A stretch of DNA of 64,000 nt from Streptomyces sp. S.PB5 (GTDB lineage Bacteria > Actinomycetota > Actinomycetes > Streptomycetales > Streptomycetaceae). The translations under genes were made by a program, and so were the position numbers. Shown piece by piece: positions 41,173 to 49,464 of the stretch. Under the pieces are notes generated by a model that had not been told where the DNA came from, searched no databases, and saw only the letters and a list, made by a program, of their open reading frames with translations. Position 1 is the stretch's first letter; the number at the start of each line of letters is the position of its first letter. Where the stretch lies: NCBI RefSeq assembly GCF_030403745.1, contig NZ_JAQMWP010000007.1, positions 248,001-312,000 of the forward strand, read 5' to 3'.

Positions 41173-42009
41173 ATGAGCGCCATCAGCGTCGGTCAGGCCG
41201 TCGTCCTCGGAGCCGTCGAGGGGGTGACCGAGTTTCTGCCCGTCTCCTCCACCGGCCATCTGAAGATCGCCGAGGGGCTGATGAACATCCCCGTCGACGA
41301 CGACGCCGTGGTCGGATTCTCGGCCGTCATCCAGGTCGGCGCGATCGCCGCCGTGCTCGTGTACTTCTTCAAGGACATCGTGCGGATCGTCTCCGCGTGG
41401 GGCCGCGGGCTGCGCGACAAGGAGCAGCGGTACCACCACGACTACAAGTTCGCCTGGTGGGTCGTCTGCGCCACCGTCCCGATCGTCGTCGTGGGCCTCG
41501 CCGCGAAGCCGCTCATCGAGGGCCCGCTCGCCTCGCTGTGGGTGGTCGCGGGCTCGTTGCTCGCCGGCAGCGGTGTGATGTGGGCGGCGGACCAGATGGG
41601 CCGGCACAAGCGCGGGGAGGACGACACCTCGTTCAAGGACGCGATGCTCGTCGGCAGCTCGCAGATCCTGGCCCTGCTCTTCCCTGGTTTCTCCCGCTCC
41701 GGCGCCACCATGTCGACGGCGCTCATGCTCGACCTGGACCGGGTCGCCGCCACCCGTCTGTCGTTCTTCCTCGGCATCCCGGCCCTGACCGGCGCCGGCA
41801 TCTACGAGTTCAAGGACGCCCTCGGCACGGGCGCGGGCGCGGCGCCGCTGGCCGTCGGCACGGCCGTCTCCTTCGTCGTCGCCTATGCCTCCATCGCCTG
41901 GCTGCTGAAGTTCGTGGCCAAGCACTCCTTCAACGCGTTCGTGATCTACCGGATCGTCGTGGGGCTGCTGCTGTTCGGGCTGCTGGGCACGGGCGTACTG
42001 AGCGGTTGA
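41173..42009 (+). CDS. uppP: Undecaprenyl-diphosphate phosphatase
   Basis: 278 residues, eight or so membrane helices. Both family signatures are intact: EGVTEFLPVSSTGHL near the N-terminus and FPGFSRSGATMST in the middle. The enzyme dephosphorylates undecaprenyl pyrophosphate so the lipid carrier can re-enter peptidoglycan synthesis; extra copies confer bacitracin tolerance. GGGAAGAA lies ahead of the ATG. It stands alone, and Streptomyces genomes commonly have more than one copy. Confidence 0.95.
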   Translation: MSAISVGQAVVLGAVEGVTEFLPVSSTGHLKIAEGLMNIPVDDDAVVGFSAVIQVGAIAAVLVYFFKDIVRIVSAWGRGLRDKEQRYHHDYKFAWWVVCATVPIVVVGLAAKPLIEGPLASLWVVAGSLLAGSGVMWAADQMGRHKRGEDDTSFKDAMLVGSSQILALLFPGFSRSGATMSTALMLDLDRVAATRLSFFLGIPALTGAGIYEFKDALGTGAGAAPLAVGTAVSFVVAYASIAWLLKFVAKHSFNAFVIYRIVVGLLLFGLLGTGVLSG

Positions 42010-42076
42010 CCGACGTTCGTGGGGTGTGGGACCGCATTCAAGTCTCACGCCCCATGAAAATCCCCATTCGCATGCC

Positions 42077-42106
42077 TTGACAGCACCCTCCCGCCGCCCG
42101 GAGTAT
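42077..42106 (+). promoter_or_regulatory. Promoter of the asparagine/aspartate operon
   Basis: TTGACA (42077-42082), a perfect -35, and GAGTAT (42101-42106) are 18 bases apart. The -10 ends seven bases before GTG 42114, so the message may start almost at the codon, although GGAG at 42100-42103 could also act as a distant ribosome site. Confidence 0.55.
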
Positions 42107-42113
42107 CTCTCCC

Positions 42114-42869
42114 GTGAACCTGTCAGACAGCCGGACAGCCGGACAGCCCCCGCGGCGCATCAGCGCCATGGAGGCCGTCCTGGCGCATCTGCGTGGCGCC
42201 ATCGAGCGCGGGGAGTACGCCATCGGCGACAAGCTCCCCTCCGAGGCCGAGCTCTGCCGCACCCTGGAGGTCAGCCGGCCCGTGCTGCGCGAGGCCCTCA
42301 GGGCCCTGCAGACGATGGGCCTGACCGTCTCCAAGACCGGCAAGGGCACCTTCGTCGTCGCCAACGCGGTGGAGGACCCCACCTTCGGCGACTACGCAGC
42401 CAGCGACCTGCTGGAAGTCCGCCGGCACGTGGAGATCCCGGTCGCCGGGTACGCGGCGGTGCGCCGTACGCCCGAGAACCTCGACCACCTCGCCCACCTC
42501 CTGGACCGCATGGAGCAGGAGACGGACACCACCGCCTGGGTCGCGATGGACACCCTCTTCCATCTCGCAGTGGCCGAGGCCGCCCAGAACCCGGTCTTCC
42601 GCCGGGTCATCGAGGAGATCCGTGACGCACTGGCGCGTCAGTCGGCCTTCCTCAACGAGCTCGGTGGACGCCGTGAGCAGTCCAACCGGGAGCACCGGGC
42701 GATCGTCGAGGCGCTGATCGACGGTTCCGAACTCGACGCGGTGGAGGCCATGTCCCACCACCTCGACCGGGTCGAGACCACCCTCACCGACATCGTGCGT
42801 TCCCCGGCCGGCGGCAAGGACACCGCCCCGGGTGCGGGCACCCCCACGGAAGGCAACCCCCAGGCGTGA
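42114..42869 (+). CDS. FadR/GntR-family regulator of the asparagine operon
   Basis: 251 residues. The GntR winged helix occupies about residues 15-85: AVLAHLRGAIERGEYAIGDK, LPSEAELCRTLEVSRPVLREALRAL and GKGTFVV. An FCD-type helical ligand domain follows with metal-ligand-like residues (DTLFHLAVAEAAQNPVF, NREHRAIVEAL). The GTG start is preceded by a strong -35/-10 pair. Its stop overlaps the permease start, so it probably controls asparagine or aspartate uptake and breakdown and its own expression. The ligand is unknown. Confidence 0.92.
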   Translation: MNLSDSRTAGQPPRRISAMEAVLAHLRGAIERGEYAIGDKLPSEAELCRTLEVSRPVLREALRALQTMGLTVSKTGKGTFVVANAVEDPTFGDYAASDLLEVRRHVEIPVAGYAAVRRTPENLDHLAHLLDRMEQETDTTAWVAMDTLFHLAVAEAAQNPVFRRVIEEIRDALARQSAFLNELGGRREQSNREHRAIVEALIDGSELDAVEAMSHHLDRVETTLTDIVRSPAGGKDTAPGAGTPTEGNPQA

Positions 42870-44326
42870 GCGAGCAGAGCCTGCACGACGGCGTGCAGAA
42901 ACGTTCCGGCCATGTCGATGCCGGAGACGAGGGCTACAGCAAGTCGCTGAAGTCCCGGCACGTCAACATGATCGCCATCGGCGGCGCCATCGGCACCGGC
43001 CTCTTCCTCGGCGCGGGCGGCCGCCTCGCCGACGCCGGCCCCTCGTTGTTCATCGCCTACGCGGTCTGCGGAATCTTCGCCTTCCTGGTCGTCCGCGCCC
43101 TCGGCGAACTCGTCCTGTACCGCCCGTCCTCCGGCGCCTTCGTGTCGTACGCCCGGGAGTTCCTGGGCGAGAAGGGCGCGTACGTGGCGGGCTGGATGTA
43201 CTTCCTCAACTGGGCCACCACCGGTATCGCCGACATCACCGCGGTCGCCGTCTACACCCACTACTGGGGCATGTTCTCCGACGTCCCGCAGTGGGTGATC
43301 GCGCTCATCGCCCTCGCGGTCGTCCTCACCGTGAACCTCGTCTCGGTGAAGATGTTCGGCGAGATGGAGTTCTGGTTCGCCATCATCAAGGTCGGCGCGC
43401 TGGTGACGTTCATGCTGATCGGCATCTTCCTGCTGGTCACCCAGCACGAGGTCGGCGACACCACCCCCGGCCCCGCCCTGATCACCGACCACGGCGGCAT
43501 CTTCCCCAACGGCCTGCTGCCCATGCTGCTGATCATCCAGGGCGTCGTCTTCGCCTACGCCTCCGTCGAGTTGGTCGGCGTCGCGGCGGGCGAGACCGAG
43601 AACCCCGAGAAGATCATGCCGAAGGCGATCAACTCGATCATGTGGCGCGTCGGACTGTTCTACGTCGGCTCGGTGGTGCTGCTGTCGATGCTGCTGCCCT
43701 GGTCCTCGTACAAGGCGGGCGAGAGCCCCTTCGTGACGGTCCTGTCCAACATCGGCATCCCGGCGGCCGGCGGCGTGATGAACCTGGTCGTGATGACCGC
43801 GGCCCTGTCCTCGCTCAACTCCGGCCTGTACTCGACGGGCCGCATCCTGCGCTCCATGGCGATGTCCGGCTCCGCACCCAAGTTCACCGGAGTGATGAGC
43901 CGCAGCCAGGTCCCGTACGGCGGCATCCTGCTCACCAGCGGTATCTGTGTCCTCGGCGTCGGCCTCAACTTCGTGGTCCCGGCGGACGCCTTCGAGATCG
44001 TGCTCAACTTCGCCGCGATCGGCATCCTCTCCACCTGGGGCATGATCATGATCTGCCACCTGATCTTCTGGCAGAAGACCGAGAAGGGCGAACTGACCCG
44101 CCCCGGCTACCGTCTGCCGGGATCCCCCTGGACCGAACTCGTGACGCTGGCCTTCCTCGCCTCCGTCCTGGTCCTCATGTACGCCGACGGCGGCGCCGGA
44201 CGCACCACCGTGCTGTGCCTGCCGCTGATCGTCGGGGCGCTGGTCGGCGGCTGGTACGCCGTCCGCGGCCGGGTCGCCCGCACATCCGCCGGGACCGAAT
44301 CCACGTCCACCTCCGCCGACGCGTGA
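42866..44326 (+). CDS. ansP: Amino-acid permease, L-asparagine permease type
   Basis: 486 residues with twelve membrane helices. The N-terminal signature IGGAIGTGLFLGAGGRL, then RALGELVLYRPSSGAFVSYAREFLG and EKGAYVAGWMYFLNWATTG match the amino acid-polyamine-organocation family, AnsP/GabP group. GTG at 42866 overlaps the regulator's stop. Location directly before asparaginase and aspartase supports asparagine as substrate. Confidence 0.9.
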   Translation: MSEQSLHDGVQKRSGHVDAGDEGYSKSLKSRHVNMIAIGGAIGTGLFLGAGGRLADAGPSLFIAYAVCGIFAFLVVRALGELVLYRPSSGAFVSYAREFLGEKGAYVAGWMYFLNWATTGIADITAVAVYTHYWGMFSDVPQWVIALIALAVVLTVNLVSVKMFGEMEFWFAIIKVGALVTFMLIGIFLLVTQHEVGDTTPGPALITDHGGIFPNGLLPMLLIIQGVVFAYASVELVGVAAGETENPEKIMPKAINSIMWRVGLFYVGSVVLLSMLLPWSSYKAGESPFVTVLSNIGIPAAGGVMNLVVMTAALSSLNSGLYSTGRILRSMAMSGSAPKFTGVMSRSQVPYGGILLTSGICVLGVGLNFVVPADAFEIVLNFAAIGILSTWGMIMICHLIFWQKTEKGELTRPGYRLPGSPWTELVTLAFLASVLVLMYADGGAGRTTVLCLPLIVGALVGGWYAVRGRVARTSAGTESTSTSADA

Positions 44327-44358
44327 TCCGCGTGGCGCTCCCCTAGAAGCAGGAAGTG

Positions 44359-45375
44359 ATGTACAGCAGTCCAGTCGCGGACGCACCCCTGATCCGCGAG
44401 CCCCTCCACGCTCCCGTCGCCCACCTCATACGCGGCGGGGTCGTGGAGGGCATCCACTACGGTTCCGTCGTCGTCCTCGGGGCGGACGGACAGGTCCGGT
44501 TCCAGCTCGGTGACATCGAGGCGGCGTTCTATCCGCGGTCGGCGCTCAAGCCGGTGCAGGCCGTCGCCATGGTGCGGGCGGGGCTCCCGCTCGACGGCGA
44601 GCTGCTGTCGCTCACCGCGGCCAGTCACTCCGGTGAGGAGCGGCATCTCGCCGGTGCGCGGCGGATTCTGGAGCTCGCCGGTGCGGGCGAGGACGCGCTG
44701 CGGAACGTGCCGGACATGCCGTACGACCCCGCCGTGCGGGACCAGTGGGTGCGGGAGGGCCGGCTGCCCTCGCGGCTCGCCCAGAACTGCTCCGGGAAGC
44801 ACGCGGCGATGCTCTACACGTGCGTGCTGAACGACTGGCCGCTGGAGGGGTATCTCGACCCGGCGCACCCGTTGCAGCAGGCGATCGCCGAGATCGTCGA
44901 GGACCTCACCGGGCAGCAGATCGCCCAGGTGACGGTCGACGGGTGCGGGGCGCCGTTGTTCTCGGTGTCGCTGCATGGGCTTGCTCGTGCTGCGGCGCGG
45001 ATCACCACTGCGGTGGCGGGGACGCCTGAGGCCCGGGTCGCCGATGCGATGCGTGCTCACCCGGAGATGGCGTCGGGGGCGGGGCGCGATGTCGCCGCGT
45101 TGATGGCCGCCGTGCCGGGGCTGCTCGCCAAGGACGGGTTCGAAGGGGTGCAGGTCGCTGCGCTGCCTGACGGGCGGGCCGTCGCGGTGAAGATCGCGGA
45201 CGGGGCCAATCGGGCGCGGGTCCCTGTTGCCGCGGCGGCGCTTGCCCGTGCGGGCGTGGACGAGGCGTTGTTGGCGGAGTTCGCGGGTGAGCCGCTGCTC
45301 GGGGGTGGCGTGCCGGTTGGTGAAGTTCGGCCGGTTCGGTCGCTGGAGCCTGTTGTTGTTTCGGCCTGCGCCTGA
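44359..45375 (+). CDS. L-asparaginase, Rhizobium etli AnsA (ReAII) type
   Basis: 338 residues of the asparaginase II family unrelated to the E. coli enzymes. Candidate catalytic serine-lysine pair is S61 and K64 in RSALKPVQ, with C144 and K147 in NCSGKHAAM, matching the SxxK and CxxK features of the R. etli-type enzyme. DGCGAPLFSVSL and AHPEMASGAGRDVAALM are further family blocks. It hydrolyses asparagine to aspartate and ammonia. ATG at 44359 is preferred over GTG at 44356 for spacing to AGGA. The last third has more A/T third positions than its neighbours. Confidence 0.9.
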   Translation: MYSSPVADAPLIREPLHAPVAHLIRGGVVEGIHYGSVVVLGADGQVRFQLGDIEAAFYPRSALKPVQAVAMVRAGLPLDGELLSLTAASHSGEERHLAGARRILELAGAGEDALRNVPDMPYDPAVRDQWVREGRLPSRLAQNCSGKHAAMLYTCVLNDWPLEGYLDPAHPLQQAIAEIVEDLTGQQIAQVTVDGCGAPLFSVSLHGLARAAARITTAVAGTPEARVADAMRAHPEMASGAGRDVAALMAAVPGLLAKDGFEGVQVAALPDGRAVAVKIADGANRARVPVAAAALARAGVDEALLAEFAGEPLLGGGVPVGEVRPVRSLEPVVVSACA

Positions 45376-45399
45376 GGAATTGCCTCGAATTCTTGCTTT

Positions 45400-45455
45400 G
45401 CGGCTGCGGGCCGTGTGTGGCTGGTCGCCCAGTTCCCCGCGCCCCTAGGTAACTC
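45400..45455 (+). repeat. Second copy of the dispersed Streptomyces intergenic repeat
   Basis: Within the 116 bp gap between asparaginase and aspartase, GCGGCTGCGGGCCGTG, GTGGCTGGTCGCCCAG and TTCCCCGCGCCCCTAGG run in order. This is the more complete form of the motif found broken at 4545-4692. It lies inside what should be one transcript, so it is not simply a terminator. The function is unknown. Confidence 0.6.
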
Positions 45456-45491
45456 ACCCTCAACCCCCTCAGAAAAGGGACCCAAACCCTC

Positions 45492-46904
45492 ATGACCGTT
45501 GTCGTTACTCGCCGCGAGCACGATCTGCTCGGTGATCGTGATGTTCCCGTCGATGCCTACTGGGGTGTGCACACTCTGCGGGCCGTCGAGAACTTTCCCA
45601 TCACCGGGACCCCCATCTCCGCCTATCCGCACCTGATCGACGCTCTTGCCGCCGTGAAGGAGGCCGCCGCTCTCGCCAATGAGGAGCTCGGGCTGCTGGA
45701 GCCGCGCAAGGCCGCCGCGATCGTCGAGGCGTGCCGGGAGATTCGCGACGGGAAGCTGCACGACCAGTTCGTCGTCGATGTCATTCAGGGCGGGGCCGGT
45801 ACCTCGACCAACATGAATGCCAACGAGGTCGTCGCGAACCGGGCGCTGGAGTTGCTGGGGTATGCGAAGGGGGAGTACCAGCACCTGCACCCCAACGAGG
45901 ACGTCAACCTGGGGCAGTCGACCAACGACGTCTACCCGACCGCCGTCAAGGTGGCGACGGTGTTCGCGGTGCGTGGACTGCTCAAGTCGATGGCTGTACT
46001 GCAGGACTCGTTCGCCCGTAAGGCCGTCGAGTTCCGTGATGTGCTCAAGATGGGCCGTACACAGTTGCAGGACGCGGTGCCGATGACGCTCGGTCAAGAG
46101 TTCTCGGCGTACTCCGTCATGATCGACGAGGATCGGAACCGTCTTGACGAGGCTGTGCAGTTGATCCATGAGATCAACCTCGGGGCCACGGCGATCGGCA
46201 CCGGACTCAATGCTCCCGCCGGGTACGCGGAGGCGGCCCGCCGCCATCTCTCCGAGATCACCGGACTGCCGCTGGTCACCGCCGCGAACCTGGTCGAGGC
46301 CACCCAGGACTGCGGGGCGTTCGTGCAGATGTCCGGTGTGCTCAAGCGGATCGCCGTGAAGCTCAGCAAGAGCTGCAACGACCTGCGGCTGCTGTCCTCC
46401 GGTCCGCGTGCGGGGCTCGGTGAGATCAACCTGCCGCCGGTACAGGCCGGTTCGTCGATCATGCCCGGCAAGGTGAACCCGGTGATCCCCGAGGTGGTCA
46501 ACCAGGTCGCCTTCGAGGTGATCGGCAACGACGTCGCCATCACCATGGCCGCCGAGGCCGGACAGCTCCAGCTGAACGCGTTCGAGCCGATCATCCTGCA
46601 CTCGTTGTCGGAGAGCATCACGCACCTGGGCGCCGCCTGCCGCACCCTCGCCGAGCGCTGTGTCGACGGCATCACCGCCAACACCGAGCGACTGCGCGCG
46701 AGCGTGGAGAACTCCATCGGCCTGGTGACCGCCCTCAACCCACACATCGGGTACGAGGCCGCCACCGGCATCGCCAAGGAGGCCCTCGTCACCGGCAGGG
46801 GCGTGGCCGAACTGGTGCTGGAGAAGGGGCTGTTGCCCGCCGAGACCCTCGCCGACCTGCTGCGGCCCGAGGTCGTCGCGGGTACCGGCCAGGCGCTGGC
46901 CTGA
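45492..46904 (+). CDS. aspA: Aspartate ammonia-lyase (aspartase)
   Basis: 470 residues of the fumarase/aspartase superfamily. Blocks are intact: DAYWGVHTLRAVENFPITG, GGAGTSTNMNANEVVANRALE, NEDVNLGQSTNDVYPTAVK, and the signature loop GSSIMPGKVNPVIPE with the catalytic serine. It converts aspartate to fumarate and ammonia, completing asparagine breakdown to the TCA cycle. Fumarase is close in sequence, but the operon context and VHTLRA-type start favour aspartase. GAAAAGGGA precedes the ATG. Confidence 0.93.
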   Translation: MTVVVTRREHDLLGDRDVPVDAYWGVHTLRAVENFPITGTPISAYPHLIDALAAVKEAAALANEELGLLEPRKAAAIVEACREIRDGKLHDQFVVDVIQGGAGTSTNMNANEVVANRALELLGYAKGEYQHLHPNEDVNLGQSTNDVYPTAVKVATVFAVRGLLKSMAVLQDSFARKAVEFRDVLKMGRTQLQDAVPMTLGQEFSAYSVMIDEDRNRLDEAVQLIHEINLGATAIGTGLNAPAGYAEAARRHLSEITGLPLVTAANLVEATQDCGAFVQMSGVLKRIAVKLSKSCNDLRLLSSGPRAGLGEINLPPVQAGSSIMPGKVNPVIPEVVNQVAFEVIGNDVAITMAAEAGQLQLNAFEPIILHSLSESITHLGAACRTLAERCVDGITANTERLRASVENSIGLVTALNPHIGYEAATGIAKEALVTGRGVAELVLEKGLLPAETLADLLRPEVVAGTGQALA

Positions 46905-47003
46905 CCCGGCCCGGCCGGCCGAGCCGGCTCACCCCACCGACCCTGCACGCCCGAACGATGCGCCCGACCTGCTGAGACGCGCCCGGACCGGCCCGGAGGC
47001 ACA

Positions 47004-47936
47004 ATGGTGATCATGAGTCCGTCCATGACCTTCGAGCCGGTTCTGGCGCGCATCGCCGAGGAGATCGAGCGCACCCCGGGACGCGGCCGGCCCGCCGACT
47101 ACATCCCGGCGCTCGCCGCCTGCGACCCGCGCCGCTTCGGCATGGCCGTCGCGGAACTGGACGGCACGGTGTACGGCGTGGGGGACTGGCGGGAGCCGTT
47201 CTCCACGCAGTCCATCACCAAGGTCTTCACCCTCGCCCTCGACCTGGCCCGCGAGGGCGACGCACTCTGGGAGCACGTGGGCCGCGAGCCCTCCGGCAAC
47301 CCCTTCAACTCCCTGGTCCAGCTGGAGTACGAGAACGGCATCCCGCGCAACCCGTTCATCAACGCGGGCGCGCTCGTCGTCACCGACCGCCTCCAGACCC
47401 GTACCGGGGACGCGGCGGGCACCCTGCTGTCCTTCCTCCGCGCCGAGAGCGGCAACCCGGCCCTGGACTTCGACAAGGAGGTCGCCGCCTCCGAGTCCGC
47501 GCACGGCGACCGCAACGCCGCCCTCGCCCATTTCATGGCGTCCTACGGCAACATCGACAACCCGGTCCCGGTCCTCCTCGACCAGTACTTCCGCCAGTGC
47601 TCCCTGCTGGCCTCCTGCGCCGACCTCGCCCTCGCCACCACCTTCCTGGCCCGCCACGGCATCCGCGCCGACGGCAGCAGGCTCCTCACCCGCAGCCAGG
47701 CCAAGCAGGTCAACGCCGTGATGCTGACGTGCGGCACCTACGACGCGGCGGGCGACTTCGCCTACCGGGTCGGACTGCCGGGCAAGAGCGGGGTCGGCGG
47801 CGGGATCATCGCGGTGGTGCCGGGGCGCTGCACGCTGTGCGTGTGGAGCCCGGGCCTGGACGAGCGGGGGAACTCGGTGGCGGGGGTGGCCGCGCTGGAC
47901 AGGTTCACGACGCTGACGGGCCTGTCCGTGTTCTGA
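47004..47936 (+). CDS. glsA: Glutaminase (serine-dependent beta-lactamase-like fold)
   Basis: 310 residues, full length. The catalytic serine-lysine pair is S70 and K73 in TQSITKVF, with further family motifs: SGNPFNSLVQLEYENGIPRNPFINAGA, YGNIDNPVPVLLDQYFRQCS, TCGTYDAAGDFAYRVGLPGKSGVGGGI. It hydrolyses glutamine to glutamate and ammonia. The ATG at 47004 has GGAGG five bases ahead. It follows aspartase by 99 bp on the same strand, extending the amide-nitrogen catabolic run. Confidence 0.95.
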   Translation: MVIMSPSMTFEPVLARIAEEIERTPGRGRPADYIPALAACDPRRFGMAVAELDGTVYGVGDWREPFSTQSITKVFTLALDLAREGDALWEHVGREPSGNPFNSLVQLEYENGIPRNPFINAGALVVTDRLQTRTGDAAGTLLSFLRAESGNPALDFDKEVAASESAHGDRNAALAHFMASYGNIDNPVPVLLDQYFRQCSLLASCADLALATTFLARHGIRADGSRLLTRSQAKQVNAVMLTCGTYDAAGDFAYRVGLPGKSGVGGGIIAVVPGRCTLCVWSPGLDERGNSVAGVAALDRFTTLTGLSVF

Positions 47937-47973
47937 GGGGTCTGAGGGTTCTGAGGTTCCGAGGTTCCGAGGT
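47932..47973 (+). repeat. Short degenerate 8 bp tandem repeat after the glutaminase gene
   Basis: Starting at the stop codon, the units TCTGAGGG, TCTGAGGG, TCTGAGGT, TCCGAGGT and TCCGAGGT follow with single-base spacers between the first ones. The phase drift and base changes suggest slippage-derived expansion. There is no obvious hairpin. Confidence 0.6.
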
Positions 47974-48060
47974 TCGCTCTCACCGCCCGGTCACACTTCG
48001 GCTTCCCACCGGAGAGCCCCGCGTCGAATTCCCGCCACCCGGCGTTGACACGCTTCCCGA

Positions 48061-49464
48061 GTGTTGGCCATGGCTTTTCCCGTCGATCTCCGCCGCTGCC
48101 AGGTACTCGGCCTGGCCGGAACCACCGTCCTGGCGCTGGGCGGTGACACAGCCGGCGCCCTGCCCGTACGCGAGCTCCTGGCCCCCGCCAACGTCCGCGT
48201 CGCGCTGGGCCTGGTGGGTGTCCACTTCGGTGTCGTGCTTCTGATAGCGGCCTGGATCCTGCTGGGCCGGCTCGTCCGCAGCACGGCACCGCCGAGTCCG
48301 CGCGCCCTGCTGGTCGTCCTCGCCGTCTGGGCGGCCCCGCTCCTCCTCGCCCCGCCGCTCTTCAGCCGCGACGTCTACAGCTACCTCGCCCAAGGCGCCA
48401 TGGTCGACGCCCACATGGACGTCTACACCCACGGCCCCGCCCAGCTCGGCGGCCCGCTCGCCGAGGAGGTCGCCCCCGTCTGGCAGCACACCGCGGCCCC
48501 GTACGGCCCGGTCTTCCTCGCCGTCGCCTCCGCACTGGCCTCACTCACCCGCGGCGAACTCCCCGCCGGGCTCTTCGGCATGCGTGTGGTCGCCCTGTTC
48601 GGGGTGGCCCTGATGGCGGCCGCGCTGCCCCGGCTCGCGCGGCACAGCGGCGCCGACCCGGCCGCCGCGCTCTGGCTGGGCGCCCTCAACCCGCTCGTCC
48701 TGCTGCACCTGGTCGCCGGCGCCCACAACGACGCCATCATGCTCGGCCTGCTCGGTGTCGGTCTGGTCGCGGCGCTGGGCCGGTGGCCGGTCCTGGGCGC
48801 CGTACTCGTCACGCTCGCCGCGCTGGTCAAGGCACCCGCCGCGCTCGGGCTCGCCGCGGTCGTGGTCCTCCAGGTGCGGGCCGGACACCGCCCCGCCAAG
48901 GCCGTCCTGACCACCGTGCTCGCCGCCGCGGCCACCACGGTCGCCGCGACCGCGGCCGCCGGGACCGGATACGGCTGGATAGGCGCCCTCAACACCCCCG
49001 TCTCCCCGCAGAACTGGGCCCTCACCAGCCTCCTGGGCCGTGCGACCCGCGCCCTCCTCGAACGGCTCGGCAGCGACCTGGCGCCCCTGGCCGTGCCCGC
49101 CTGGCATCTGCTCGGCCTCACGCTCACCGCGATCCTGATCGCGGCCATATGGTGGCGGCTGCGCCCACATCCCGTGTACGCGCTCGGCCTGAGCCTCGCC
49201 GCCGTCGCCGCGTTCGGACCGGCGATCCGTCCCTGGTACGCCCTGTGGGGACTGTTCCTGATCGCCGCCGCGGCCCCCACCGCCTCGGTGCGGCACCGGG
49301 TGGCGGCGGTGACGGGCGTCCTCGCGCTCGCCACCCTTCCCGGCGGGGGCCCCGCCGACGTCGACCAGCTGGTCCTGGCCGTCTCCGGCGGTGTGCTCGC
49401 GGTGGTCTTCCTGTGGCAGGCCCACCAGAGCTCCCAGGCACCGGCGTTGGGCCGCACCGCATGA
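48061..49464 (+). CDS. Polyprenol-phosphomannose-dependent alpha-mannosyltransferase, MptB-like membrane protein
   Basis: About 467 residues with ten or more membrane helices. A GT-C style loop PPLFSRDVYSYLAQGAMVD follows the second helix, and LGALNPLVLLHLVAGAHNDA is the hallmark segment of MptB-family enzymes. It should transfer mannose from a polyprenyl-phosphate donor to a lipid or glycan on the outer face of the membrane. The start is uncertain: GTG 48061 or ATG 48070. The next GT gene overlaps its stop by 4 bp, so the two are coupled. The acceptor in Streptomyces is not known to me. Confidence 0.82.
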   Translation: MLAMAFPVDLRRCQVLGLAGTTVLALGGDTAGALPVRELLAPANVRVALGLVGVHFGVVLLIAAWILLGRLVRSTAPPSPRALLVVLAVWAAPLLLAPPLFSRDVYSYLAQGAMVDAHMDVYTHGPAQLGGPLAEEVAPVWQHTAAPYGPVFLAVASALASLTRGELPAGLFGMRVVALFGVALMAAALPRLARHSGADPAAALWLGALNPLVLLHLVAGAHNDAIMLGLLGVGLVAALGRWPVLGAVLVTLAALVKAPAALGLAAVVVLQVRAGHRPAKAVLTTVLAAAATTVAATAAAGTGYGWIGALNTPVSPQNWALTSLLGRATRALLERLGSDLAPLAVPAWHLLGLTLTAILIAAIWWRLRPHPVYALGLSLAAVAAFGPAIRPWYALWGLFLIAAAAPTASVRHRVAAVTGVLALATLPGGGPADVDQLVLAVSGGVLAVVFLWQAHQSSQAPALGRTA

